A stretch of 42,007 bases of DNA from a virus (IMGVR_UViG_3300046087_000207:1-42007), one strand, 5' to 3'; shown: positions 6,233 to 13,307, counted from the stretch's first letter. Made by a program: numbers and translations. Notes: generated from the sequence alone by a model not told the origin.

Positions 6233-7302
6233 TTATCTCCGAATATTTTCTTGTTCATACTGCTTACCACATCAGTTATATGTGATTGGGAAAGATGACT
6301 ATAACGACTTACCATTTGCAAAGATTTATGACCTAATATTTCAGCTATTTCTGTAGCGGTAGCACCATTCATAGCCAGGTAACTAGCAGCACAGTGTCTT
6401 AAATCATGAAATCTAAAATCTTTTATATTAGCTTTTTTGAGAACTTGTTTCCATTTATATTCTATGGTTATATGTTTAGTAGAAATTTTACTTACAAATA
6501 CATAACTATCATTACTTTTTTTATAATCACTAAGCCATTGTAATAATTCAAAAGCTTTCCCTACTAAAGGCAATCTTCTAATCTCATTATTTTTAGTCTC
6601 ATATAAAATAATTGCATTTTTATCTAAATGTACATCTTTCCATTTTAAAGTAAGTAACTCCATTTTTCTTGCTCCTGTACTAAGAGCAAGTATTACTAAA
6701 ATATATAAATCAGGATATTTTTCTCCTTTGCATACATCAAGTATAGTATCAAGTAGATGCTGACGTTCTGTATCAGTTAGATACCTAACTCTCCCTCTTG
6801 GTTCTTTTAATTTAGTAATATTTCTTGTTGGAGATACTTCAAGCCAACACCATTCTTTAATAGCTACATTAAATGCATGATTAAGTACTGCCATATATCT
6901 ATTAATAGTACTTGCGGATCTTTGTTTTTTTATATCTAATTCTAATTGAGCTAATTTATCTCTGGCTTCTACAATCATAGCAGTAGTGATTTCATTTAAA
7001 TTATAATTACCTAATTGTTTTTTCCACCAAAGTAATTGAGGCCCTTGTTTAGCAATAGATTCAGGCTTTCTAATTAAAATATTATCTATATAACGTTCTA
7101 CTAAATCACTAAAACTATGTTTTTCTTTTGTTCCTTTGAAATATCTTTTTTCCCTAATAGCAGCTTCGGTAATGGAAGCCCATTTTTTGCCATCTGCTAA
7201 TTTATCAAATGTACAACTGACAGAAGGAGCTCCTTTTATATCAATTCTAACTCGATAAGAAAATGACTTGTCTTTTTTAAAACGTTTTTCAATACTTGCC
7301 AT
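6229..7302 (-). CDS. int: Tyrosine recombinase, phage integrase
   Basis: The 357-residue protein has the usual arrangement: an N-terminal arm-type DNA-binding part (SIEKRFKKDKSFSYRVRID), a SAM-like core-binding domain (about 62-160) and a C-terminal catalytic domain. The catalytic set is complete: R212 in STGARKMELL, K237, H299 and R302 in HDLRHCAASY, H325 in LGHKSLQM and nucleophile Y334 in SRYSHL. Integrases of this type insert phage DNA at a host site and, with an excisionase, remove it. The gene follows a 60-residue gene with no gap and precedes a small membrane gene by ATGA overlap. The promoter for the operon is at 7533-7561. The attachment site is not visible with certainty. Confidence 0.95.
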   Translation of the reverse strand: MASIEKRFKKDKSFSYRVRIDIKGAPSVSCTFDKLADGKKWASITEAAIREKRYFKGTKEKHSFSDLVERYIDNILIRKPESIAKQGPQLLWWKKQLGNYNLNEITTAMIVEARDKLAQLELDIKKQRSASTINRYMAVLNHAFNVAIKEWCWLEVSPTRNITKLKEPRGRVRYLTDTERQHLLDTILDVCKGEKYPDLYILVILALSTGARKMELLTLKWKDVHLDKNAIILYETKNNEIRRLPLVGKAFELLQWLSDYKKSNDSYVFVSKISTKHITIEYKWKQVLKKANIKDFRFHDLRHCAASYLAMNGATATEIAEILGHKSLQMVSRYSHLSQSHITDVVSSMNKKIFGDK

Positions 7303-7485
7303 TTAATATTTAGGAATAGGACTTAACTTAATAGTAATTTCTACATTAGTTTCATTATCTACCTTACCTTTAAGCAAAGCAGTTGCTTCATCATCATTAT
7401 AAGCAATCTTTTCTCGTGCTAGAAAACCTTCGATAGAGTCAATGTCATTTAATAATATAGATAATTTTTGATATAATGTTTTCAT
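7303..7485 (-). CDS. Small protein, first gene of integrase operon
   Basis: This 60-residue product starts MKTLYQKLSILLNDIDSIEG and ends with a beta-like stretch GKVDNETNVEITIKLSP that recurs in the 95-residue protein at 5464-5751. AAAGGA lies about 9 bases before the ATG. Its stop codon abuts the integrase ATG, so integrase translation is probably coupled to it. It could be a regulatory leader gene or a recombination accessory factor, but no family is recognised. Confidence 0.6.
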   Translation of the reverse strand: MKTLYQKLSILLNDIDSIEGFLAREKIAYNDDEATALLKGKVDNETNVEITIKLSPIPKY

Positions 7486-7532
7486 ATTTTATTCCTTTAT
7501 TAATATTAATAGTCCAATCTATTAACAAAATT

Positions 7533-7561
7533 ATTTTATAATAAATCTAATATAATGTCAA
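7533..7561 (-). promoter_or_regulatory. Promoter of the integrase operon
   Basis: On the reverse strand, TTGACA (7561-7556), a 17-base spacer and TAAAAT (7538-7533, five of six consensus bases), about 48 bases before the start at 7485. Confidence 0.75.
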
Positions 7562-7582
7562 CATGGGATTTGTTATCCCATG
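7562..7582. promoter_or_regulatory. Perfect dyad abutting the integrase promoter
   Basis: CATGGGAT and ATCCCATG flank a five-base spacer (ttgtt), directly upstream of the -35 box at 7561. It could be an operator for integrase control or part of an attachment site. As RNA it would form an 8-bp hairpin without a T run. Confidence 0.5.
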
Positions 7583-7665
7583 AAATAATAGCTAAAAATC
7601 AAGGATAATACTAGAAATTATTTTTTGATTATATTCAAATGGGAGGGTTTTGGGAGATTCATAAT

Positions 7666-7697
7666 AAAAAAGACTGATTTTTACTTCAGTCTTTTTT
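7666..7697. terminator. Bidirectional rho-independent terminator
   Basis: A perfect 12-bp stem (aaaaaagactga / tcagtctttttt) with an 8-base loop. It separates the reverse gene at 7803-8090 from the integrase operon. Confidence 0.85.
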
Positions 7698-7802
7698 TTA
7701 TCTATAAATAAAATATCGGAGTATTAATTATTAATAGTATTAGATCGAGTAAGATATGAAAAAACTTGATCTATAGTAGATTACATTATTATTAATATTA
7801 AA

Positions 7803-8090
7803 TCAAATTAAATTATCTTTAATTTTACAAGCATATGAATATATTTCCGAATCTGTTAGTTCTAATAAAACACTTGCATCTAAAAGATTGTTAGGCATTT
7901 GATATTTTGCTGCTCTTTCTGCTACTTGCTTTTCTACATAAATTTTTTCTTTTGGCAAAACAATAGAAGTAGGTGAATTATTATTCTCATTTTTTTTAAT
8001 ATAAGTACGAGTATTATTGGAATGGATTTCATCTACCCCCATTGCCTTATACCATTTTAGTATTTTAATATCGCTCTGACTTAATATCAC
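7803..8090 (-). pseudogene. Possible N-terminal fragment of a family-4 uracil-DNA glycosylase
   Basis: The 95-codon frame (GTG start at 8090, no Shine-Dalgarno sequence) reads ILKWYKAMGVDEIHSNNTRT near its start. This resembles the N-terminal leader of alphaproteobacterial family-4 uracil-DNA glycosylases (LLxWYxxxGVDE), which is followed there by a poorly conserved linker. The frame ends where the conserved catalytic domain (the iron-sulphur cysteines and the GEAPGxxED-type motif) should begin, and none of that domain is present. I read it as a truncated host-like gene left by integration or recombination. Alternatively it is a small phage protein with a chance match. The similarity is from memory of the family, not a search. 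Confidence 0.4.
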
Positions 8091-8101
8091 ATTTATATAA
8101 C

Positions 8102-8131
8102 TTTACAAATTAACTATTATTTTTGTATAAT
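8102..8131 (+). promoter_or_regulatory. Promoter of the chaperonin operon
   Basis: TTTACA (8102-8107), an 18-base spacer and a perfect TATAAT (8126-8131), 45 bases before the ATG at 8176. The genes that follow are tightly spaced as far as 11321. Confidence 0.7.
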
Positions 8132-8175
8132 AGCTTCTTAAACAATTAATAATAATGTAAAACACAAAAACATAT

Positions 8176-8581
8176 ATGTCAATTGACCTTATAGACGCTT
8201 TAGTTAAACATTTAAAAACTGATTATAATGCTTTTATAATGTAATAGTTTTGGTTTTGACTATATAAACAAAGATAATTTAATAAATGTAATCTTTGCCT
8301 TTCTATCAGGAACTGTAAAAGTTGCCTATACTACTAAAACTGATAAATTTAGAGGAAATTTTATTCAAAAAGAAGGAGTCACTGAAGTAATAATGTATCG
8401 TCCTATATTTATTAATTTAGTTAAAACTAAAAATATTGAAGTTATAGAAAGAATGACACGTTATGATTTAGCTCCTAAATTACATATATATGATATAGAA
8501 AGCTTTAATGAGACGGATTATGATAATTTATGTCAACAATTAGAAAAATTATTTAACCCTTTAAGTATGAGACTTGAATGA
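8176..8581 (+). pseudogene. Frameshifted gene ahead of the coiled-coil/chaperonin genes
   Basis: An ATG at 8176 opens MSIDLIDALVKHLKTDYNAF and stops at 8242 (TAA TAG). Shifting by one base at that stop gives an open frame from about 8243 (NSFGFDYINKDNLINVIFAF, then GTVKVAYTTKTDKFRGNF) running to 8581, including an internal ATG at 8393 that could give a 62-residue product. Read together the two parts make a protein of about 134 residues with even charge and no motif I recognise. Its end overlaps the next start (ATGA). It is either a one-base frameshift mutation, an assembly error or a recoding site. No classical slippery heptamer is visible. Confidence 0.55.
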
Positions 8582-9426
8582 ATAACAATGCAGTACGTAC
8601 AGAATTATTAAATATATATACTTATTTAGACTATTTATTACAAACAGTTGATAAATTATTAGAAGAAACACCGACTGATACGGCTAAAAATATATATCAG
8701 GCAGCATGGCTTTCTAAATGTTTAAATTTGCAAGAAATTCTAACTATATTCCAAAATCAAATTATCAATAAAAGAGAAAAGTTCAACCTAGTATTAGATA
8801 AAGCATTAAAAGAGCTAAATAATGATGTTGATACTAAAATTCAAACTAACTCTTTAGAAGAAGCTAGTATTCGTGAACACACTAAAGATTTAGCTAATGC
8901 AACTATTGTAAGTTCTGTAAATGCACTTGATAATATGTTTAGTACCCTTGAAGAAGATTTACAAAAAAAGTTTGAAATAACTGAAGCTGCTATTATAAGT
9001 CATGGTAAAGAAATTCATGAAATAAAAAATTATCTTCAACAAGAGCTTATTCCTGCGGTAATAAAATTAAATTCATTAATATCGCAAGAAACAACAACAC
9101 AGCCGTCACAAGTCAAAGAGCAAGAAGAAGGAGAAGAAGAATATAAATTTTTAGAGGATATAATATATAATAAAGGAAAAAAAGACAAAGAAAGTCAAGC
9201 TACTATAAAAGGTATTACTAAAGAAAAAGATAATAAACCTCCCAAATGGATTAAATATATAGATGAAGTAAAGCAAAAAATGAAAGAAAAAGGATGGAGT
9301 GAACATGAAGTTTCAGAACGTGCAAAAATTAACTTTAATTCATTTAGAAAATTTCAAAGAAAAGATCCAAAATTAACTAATGGAGTAGTTAATAAAATAC
9401 TAAAACTTTTTGATATAAATTATTAA
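8578..9426 (+). CDS. Coiled-coil protein with C-terminal HTH-like domain
   Basis: The 282-residue product starts MNNNAVRTELLNIYTYLDYL. Residues 1-170 are mostly amphipathic helix (LEEDLQKKFEITEAAIISHG), expected to form coiled coils. A glutamate-rich linker (QVKEQEEGEEEYKFLEDIIY) and a lysine-rich segment follow. The last 50 residues (VKQKMKEKGWSEHEVSERAK, INFNSFRKFQR) have the spacing of an XRE-like helix-turn-helix. It is translated from an ATGA overlap with the gene before it and ends 16 bases before the chaperonin. It may be a regulator or a scaffold linked to the chaperonin operon. The linker peptide KFLEDIIYN resembles KFLENIIYN in the virion protein at 16048-18858. Confidence 0.65.
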   Translation: MNNNAVRTELLNIYTYLDYLLQTVDKLLEETPTDTAKNIYQAAWLSKCLNLQEILTIFQNQIINKREKFNLVLDKALKELNNDVDTKIQTNSLEEASIREHTKDLANATIVSSVNALDNMFSTLEEDLQKKFEITEAAIISHGKEIHEIKNYLQQELIPAVIKLNSLISQETTTQPSQVKEQEEGEEEYKFLEDIIYNKGKKDKESQATIKGITKEKDNKPPKWIKYIDEVKQKMKEKGWSEHEVSERAKINFNSFRKFQRKDPKLTNGVVNKILKLFDINY

Positions 9427-9442
9427 CAACAAAGGAGACAAA

Positions 9443-11128
9443 ATGAGTATTAAAACAGTAGAAATTTATCATGGAGATGCTGCACGAAAACCAATGCTAG
9501 TAGGTATTAATAAATTTGCAAAAGCTGTAGGTTCAACACTTGGTTCACAAGGTAAAAATGTAATTATTGAAAAAGGAACTGAAGGACTTCATCAAATAAC
9601 CAAAGATGGCGTTACCGTTGCTAAAAGCATTTATTTTAAAGATGAATTAGAAAATTTAGGCGCACAATTAGTAAAAACCGTTACTGAAAAAACTGCTAAT
9701 TTTATTGGAGATGGTACTACTTCTAGCACTATTTTAGCTGCTGCTATGTGTAATGAAGGTTATGATTATATTCAACAAGGTATAAATACTGTTGAGCTTA
9801 AAAAAGGATTAGATTATGCAAAAAATAAATTTATTACATTCCTTGAAAGTTATGTAAATATTATAGCTGATAATAATGATGGAGAAATGGCTTATAAAAT
9901 TGCTACTATTTCTTCTAATTATGATGAAGATATAGCATCTACTTTACGTGATACCTTTAAAAAAGTAGGTAAAAACGGCGTTATAGTAGTAGATAAAGAA
10001 ATTCAAGGTTCGGAAAAAACTAAAACCATGCATTTAGATCTTATTGAAGGATTTAGAGTAGAAAGCGGTTATATTAACAATAATTTTATTATCGGAAATA
10101 GTGCTAACAGATGGGAAGCTAATGACTGTAGAATTTTAGTATTACCTATGGATATTACTAATTTTCAATTTATTATTCGTATTGTAGAACACTGTGCAAG
10201 TAAAGGAGATCCTATACTTATAATTGCTAATGATTTTACCGGAGATTCCGTTATAAGCATGCTACAAAATAATGCTCACGGTAAGGTAAAAATATGCGGT
10301 ATTAAAAGTCCTTCTATAGGAGAAGAAAAAGCACAAATATTAGAAGATATATGTATCTATACAGGTGCTAAATACCATAAAACTTCCGATGGTAGATTTA
10401 GAGAAGATATTACACCTAATTTTTTAGGCATAGCAAATAAAGTAATAGTAGAACGTACTCATACCACTATTCTAGGCGGTAAAGGTGATCCTATAATGAT
10501 TCAAAATCGTGTAGATAGCATTACTACTGATATTGAATCAGGTACATTAACCGCTTATCAAAGAACTTATTATCTAGCACGTAAAGCCCAATTACTAGGA
10601 CAGGTTGCTATGATTAAAGTATGTGGTCAGACCGATACCGATTTATCTGAAAAGTTAGACCGGGTTGATGATGCTGTGCATGCTACTAAATCTGCTATCA
10701 CTTATGGTTATGTAGCTGGAGGAGGATCAACATTATTTAAGATTGCTCATTTTATGAAAAAATTAATAATTCCTGAAAATACAAATGGATTCAATGCCGG
10801 AATATTAGTGTTTATTAAAGCTTTAAAAGCTCCTATTTCTAAAATTATTAGCAATACTACAGGCTTAGAAGATGTTACGGAATATTTAAATAAAATTAAT
10901 AAATCAAATAATAAGGATATATCAATATTTGGTTTTGACGCTAATACTTCTAGTATAGTTGATATGTTAGATACAAATATTATCGATCCATATGAAGTAG
11001 TAAAATATGCAGTATTAGATGCTGCTGCTGTTGTAGGAATATGGCTTACTACAGATACTGCCGTAATTAATGTTCGTAAAGATGCAACTGAAAATTTGCG
11101 TGAGTTATTACTTGGAAATGTAGTTTAA
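9443..11128 (+). CDS. Divergent phage GroEL-like chaperonin
   Basis: The 561-residue protein is a full-length group I chaperonin (Hsp60, usually about 545). The equatorial nucleotide site is intact: GDGTT at 89-93, with D90 matching GroEL D87. ITKDGVTVAK, VDDAVHATK (GroEL D398 region), YVAGGGST and the late VDMLDTNIIDP stretch are also present. Departures from the host type include LGSQGKN in place of LGPKGRN, a diverged apical domain, and no C-terminal GGM repeats (it ends ELLLGNVV). An AAAGGAG site lies 6 bases before the ATG. No GroES gene is in the window. Related chaperonins of giant phages EL and OBP fold phage proteins. I infer assistance to virion or other phage protein folding, alone or with host GroES. 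Confidence 0.93.
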   Translation: MSIKTVEIYHGDAARKPMLVGINKFAKAVGSTLGSQGKNVIIEKGTEGLHQITKDGVTVAKSIYFKDELENLGAQLVKTVTEKTANFIGDGTTSSTILAAAMCNEGYDYIQQGINTVELKKGLDYAKNKFITFLESYVNIIADNNDGEMAYKIATISSNYDEDIASTLRDTFKKVGKNGVIVVDKEIQGSEKTKTMHLDLIEGFRVESGYINNNFIIGNSANRWEANDCRILVLPMDITNFQFIIRIVEHCASKGDPILIIANDFTGDSVISMLQNNAHGKVKICGIKSPSIGEEKAQILEDICIYTGAKYHKTSDGRFREDITPNFLGIANKVIVERTHTTILGGKGDPIMIQNRVDSITTDIESGTLTAYQRTYYLARKAQLLGQVAMIKVCGQTDTDLSEKLDRVDDAVHATKSAITYGYVAGGGSTLFKIAHFMKKLIIPENTNGFNAGILVFIKALKAPISKIISNTTGLEDVTEYLNKINKSNNKDISIFGFDANTSSIVDMLDTNIIDPYEVVKYAVLDAAAVVGIWLTTDTAVINVRKDATENLRELLLGNVV

Positions 11129-11138
11129 GGAGATAAAA

Positions 11139-11321
11139 ATGAGAGAAGAACAATTTAGATTATATTGGCTACAATGTTTACAAATGGCACTTGCTTATAA
11201 TCCAGAAAATCCTGAAAAACAGAAAGAAATAGCCGATATTTTATTTGAATCTATTATAAGTATACCGAAAAAAGAGAGTAAAACTGTTTTAGAATCTGCT
11301 TTACATAAAATCAAACATTAA
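11139..11321 (+). CDS. Hypothetical 60-residue helical protein after the chaperonin
   Basis: The start MREEQFRLYWLQCLQMALAY is preceded by AAGGAG, and the gene begins 10 bases after the chaperonin stop, so the two are co-expressed. The sequence is mostly helical (NPEKQKEIADILFESIISIP) and ends in lysine and histidine. It is far shorter than GroES (about 95 residues) and lacks its mobile loop and beta core, so it is not a co-chaperonin of known type. Function is unknown. Confidence 0.6.
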   Translation: MREEQFRLYWLQCLQMALAYNPENPEKQKEIADILFESIISIPKKESKTVLESALHKIKH

Positions 11322-11402
11322 AGATTGATAATAAATCTATTTTGTGTCATATTTTAAGAGAGCAAATAGAAATTCCTAGTTGCTTATATAAAAAAGGTTA
11401 AT

Positions 11403-11621
11403 ATGTCTTTACGTCAATATTCTTATAGAGATACTATTTATTTTTTTGATCCAGAAAAAATAAATGTAATAACACCTAATACGGTTAATAATGTTTTTGT
11501 ATTTTCATTTGATAGTCAAAAATTAATACAAATTGCTTTTACTAGTTATGATGAAGGAATAACATGGATTAATGATAATATTATAAATCCATCTTTAACA
11601 GGTGATTGCGAATGTCCTTAA
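11403..11621 (+). CDS. Hypothetical 72-residue protein
   Basis: The product starts MSLRQYSYRDTIYFFDPEKI and ends GDCECP, with an alternating hydrophobic pattern that suggests beta structure. AAGG lies 7 bases before the ATG. The gap of about 80 bases from the preceding gene holds no obvious promoter or terminator. No family is recognised. Confidence 0.5.
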   Translation: MSLRQYSYRDTIYFFDPEKINVITPNTVNNVFVFSFDSQKLIQIAFTSYDEGITWINDNIINPSLTGDCECP

Positions 11622-11632
11622 AATAGTTACCT

Positions 11633-11651
11633 ATAATTCATTGTGAATTAT
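11633..11651. promoter_or_regulatory. Dyad upstream of the secreted repeat protein
   Basis: ATAATTCA and TGAATTAT flank a three-base centre about 35 bases before the ATG at 11686. The dyad has no T run and looks like an operator rather than a terminator. No convincing -35/-10 pair can be fixed around it. Confidence 0.4.
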
Positions 11652-11685
11652 TATACGTTAAAATATTTTTTATTAAGGTATTTAT

Positions 11686-11949
11686 ATGTTTAAAAAAATG
11701 GCATACACAATATTTTTAGTTTCATCGTTGGTTGTTTCAAATTTAAGTTATGCAAGTATGAATTGCTATACCAGCAGAATTGGTAATTCTGAATATACTA
11801 ACTGCAATGATAATTATGGGAATCATGTATCAGGTCATACCAGCAAAATTGGTAAGTCAGAATACTCCCATTTTAGTGATAATCATGGAAATCATGGTAG
11901 TTGCTATACTAGCAGGATAGGTGGGACGACTTATACTAATTGTAATTAA
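11686..11949 (+). CDS. Secreted cysteine-containing repeat protein
   Basis: The 87-residue product has a clear Sec signal peptide: a basic start MFKKM, a hydrophobic core AYTIFLVSSLVVSNL and a likely cleavage after SYA (residue 23). The mature part consists of three imperfect repeats of about 22 residues: CYTSRIGNSEYTNCNDNYGN, HTSKIGKSEYSHFSDNHGN and CYTSRIGGTTYTNCN. Paired cysteines occur in the first and third. It should be exported to the periplasm or beyond. Such export is unusual for a phage gene and suggests a cargo gene acting at the envelope or on other cells. The sequence after the stop encodes an apparent lost tail (see 11965-12051). Confidence 0.7.
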   Translation: MFKKMAYTIFLVSSLVVSNLSYASMNCYTSRIGNSEYTNCNDNYGNHVSGHTSKIGKSEYSHFSDNHGNHGSCYTSRIGGTTYTNCN

Positions 11950-11964
11950 CTAGATCTTAGATAA

Positions 11965-12051
11965 TTAACACAGCGTCCAAAGACAGTATATGTTCTAGGA
12001 TATCATCGTAAAGATGGAACTTATGTACGTGGCTATTATAAAAGTAAGTAA
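11965..12051 (+). pseudogene. Out-of-frame tail remnant of the secreted protein gene
   Basis: After the stop of the secreted protein, a different frame reads RPKTVYVLGYHRKDGTYVRG, then YYKSK and a stop. GYHRKDGTYVRGYYKS is a recurrent C-terminal element of small secreted bacterial proteins. The frame has no start codon of its own and is closed by a stop just upstream. I infer that an ancestral gene ran through and was broken by a stop plus frameshift around 11950-11966. Confidence 0.45.
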
Positions 12052-12075
12052 ACAACTAGAGAGTTAAAATATAAG

Positions 12076-12393
12076 ATGCTTCTTATTTTTGTTGCATGCA
12101 TTATATGGCCAGTATTAAACTATTTTGGTGTTGATCAACAAATCATTTTTACGATTTTCTGTATAATTTATATACTTTTCGAATTAGAAAAGAGTATTTA
12201 TCGCACACAAAATCAACTATTATATATAATTAGACAGGAGATTAAAGAAACCAAGGAAGAAATTAATGATCTAATTAAGCAGGAAATTAGTGATCTTTTA
12301 TGTCAGATAGAAAATAAGTTAGATAGAGATAAAATTAATAAAGAAATTGATGATTTTAGATATTATAGTAAATATGAAGATGATGAAGATTAG
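12076..12393 (+). CDS. Membrane protein with cytoplasmic coiled coil
   Basis: The 105-residue product begins with two hydrophobic spans (MLLIFVACIIWPVLNYFGV and QQIIFTIFCIIYILFELEK). A charged helix follows, with heptad-like spacing (QEIKETKEEINDLIKQEISD, IENKLDRDKINKEIDDF) and an acidic end YEDDED. The likely layout is a membrane hairpin with a cytoplasmic coiled coil. No clear Shine-Dalgarno sequence is present. It is the last forward gene of the block and faces the toxin-antitoxin operon. A role in lysis or membrane remodelling is possible but unsupported. Confidence 0.5.
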   Translation: MLLIFVACIIWPVLNYFGVDQQIIFTIFCIIYILFELEKSIYRTQNQLLYIIRQEIKETKEEINDLIKQEISDLLCQIENKLDRDKINKEIDDFRYYSKYEDDED

Positions 12394-12424
12394 TATGTTT
12401 TATTCAATTTAGTTTACATATTCT

Positions 12425-12682
12425 TTATTCATAATGGTACCTACATTGAATTATTATTAAATTATTATCTTCTATTTTATAAACTAATCTATGTTCTGTA
12501 TCTATTCTTCTGGACCAATATCCTGTCATGTCAAATTTTAGTGGTTCAGGTTTTCCTATACCAGTGAATGGATCTCTTAAACAATCTTTTATAAGTTCAT
12601 TTATACGTTTTAGCATTTTTTTATCAGTTTCTTGCCAATATAAATGATGTTCCCATCCCTCTTTAGAAAATAAAAGATTCAT
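12425..12682 (-). CDS. yoeB: YoeB/Txe family toxin (ribosome-dependent mRNA endonuclease)
   Basis: The 85-residue protein matches E. coli YoeB along its whole length (YWQETDKKMLKRINELIKD, KPEPLK, YWSRRIDTEHRLVY, CRYHYE). The catalytic residues fall at the family positions: E46, R65, H83 and Y84. YoeB binds the ribosomal A site and cleaves mRNA there. Only the antitoxin keeps it inactive. The ATG overlaps the antitoxin stop by ATGA, the usual arrangement of the family. On a phage-plasmid such a pair would stabilise inheritance or interfere with rival phages. All key residues are intact, so the toxin should be active. Confidence 0.93.
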   Translation of the reverse strand: MNLLFSKEGWEHHLYWQETDKKMLKRINELIKDCLRDPFTGIGKPEPLKFDMTGYWSRRIDTEHRLVYKIEDNNLIIIQCRYHYE

Positions 12683-12948
12683 TTTTCACTTATCTCCATT
12701 AAATCTTTTAAATCTTTTTTTATAAATTTTTTCTGTTTTACTTCTTCCATAGCTTCATATAAAAGAATTGCATTTTTAGGGCTTTTTAAAAGATAAAGTG
12801 TTTCTTGAATTGAGTTATAATCTTCCTCTGAGATCAGTACTGCTTTATTCTTTTTTCCAACAATATATACTGGTTCATGAGAATCCACAGTATAATCAAT
12901 TAGCTTAAATAAATTTGCTCTTGCTTGGGTTGTGCTATATATTTCCAT
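12679..12948 (-). CDS. yefM: YefM/Phd family antitoxin
   Basis: The 89-residue protein has the YefM N-terminal DNA-binding and dimerisation fold: MEIYSTTQARANLFKLID, then EPVYIVGKKNKAVLISEEDY. Its C-terminal half (AMEEVKQKKFIKKDLKDLME) is charged and disordered-looking, the part that wraps around the toxin. GAGG lies 8 bases before the ATG. A perfect dyad (12972-12989) covers the -10 region, so the complex should repress its own operon as in E. coli. It is the first gene of a two-gene unit with yoeB. Confidence 0.92.
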   Translation of the reverse strand: MEIYSTTQARANLFKLIDYTVDSHEPVYIVGKKNKAVLISEEDYNSIQETLYLLKSPKNAILLYEAMEEVKQKKFIKKDLKDLMEISEK

Positions 12949-12971
12949 CTCATTACCTCAACATTTATTAA

Positions 12972-12989
12972 TGTACTATTTATAGTACA
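12972..12989. promoter_or_regulatory. YefM operator-like dyad
   Basis: TGTACTA and TAGTACA are perfect inverted arms around TTTA. A further half-site GGTACA follows at 12996. YefM operators in E. coli carry the same TGTACA-type core. The dyad overlaps the -10 box of the promoter. Confidence 0.75.
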
Positions 12990-13009
12990 GCATTAGGTAC
13001 AGATGTCAA
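12979..13009 (-). promoter_or_regulatory. Promoter of yefM-yoeB
   Basis: Reverse-strand TTGACA (13009-13004) and TATAAA (12984-12979), 19 bases apart. The -10 box is buried inside the operator dyad. Confidence 0.55.
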
Positions 13010-13273
13010 CTAAGAATTCTCTATCTCTTCCTTAATCTTTTTCTCTATTGCTTCTTTTATCCATATATTTCGTGCTTTTGAGTAAATACTGTTTTCTAAA
13101 TAACTATCAATGGCATTTAGCATTTTTGCAGGTATACGAATCGTAATTTTAATGTTATCGTTTTTACTATCGGGATTTTGTTCTGTTTTTACCAATCCTT
13201 TATTAATAACATTATCTATTAGACCTGTTAGGGTTTGGTTGTTTCTTATAGTTGGTTTCTTTGTTATTGTCAT
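13010..13273 (-). CDS. Ribbon-helix-helix partner of ParA (ParB-type analogue)
   Basis: The 87-residue product has a flexible basic N-terminus (MTITKKPTIRNNQTLTGLID) and a C-terminal ribbon-helix-helix: beta strand NIKITIRIPAKM, first helix LNAIDSYLENS, second helix SKARNIWIKEAIEKKIKEEI. AAAGG precedes the ATG by 7 bases. It lies 34 bases after a ParA gene, the standard layout of type Ib partition systems, where a small RHH protein binds repeated centromere sites and stimulates ParA. TAGGTC half-sites occur in its leader at 13289 and 13300, 11 bases apart. It probably also represses the pair. Confidence 0.75.
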   Translation of the reverse strand: MTITKKPTIRNNQTLTGLIDNVINKGLVKTEQNPDSKNDNIKITIRIPAKMLNAIDSYLENSIYSKARNIWIKEAIEKKIKEEIENS

Positions 13274-13288
13274 AATTGGCCTTTCTAA

Positions 13289-13305
13289 TAGGTCTGTTAT
13301 AGGTC
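13289..13305. repeat. TAGGTC half-sites between parA and the RHH gene
   Basis: TAGGTC occurs at 13289-13294 and 13300-13305, an 11-base period that puts both on the same face of the helix. The same word appears inverted in the dyad upstream of parA (13972-14010). These are candidate RHH binding sites, either operator or centromere. Confidence 0.55.
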
Positions 13306-13307
13306 AT

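Larger units (their letters stand above)
7486..7802. other. Integrase upstream region, possible attachment region
   Basis: This 317-base stretch has no gene. It holds the integrase promoter, a perfect 8-bp dyad, two G-rich words (gggagggttttgggag, 7641-7656) and a strong hairpin terminator. Attachment sites usually lie next to the integrase, and a possible truncated host gene follows at 7803. I therefore suspect the crossover lies here, but no core repeat can be identified without the other junction. Confidence 0.35.

Noticed and set aside
7641-7656. G-rich words as a G-quadruplex or defined attachment core
   Set aside because: Only three short G runs are present, too few for a standard quadruplex, and no second copy is visible to define a core.
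11139-11321. Co-chaperonin (GroES) downstream of the chaperonin
   Set aside because: At 60 residues and entirely helical it lacks the length, beta-barrel and mobile loop of GroES.
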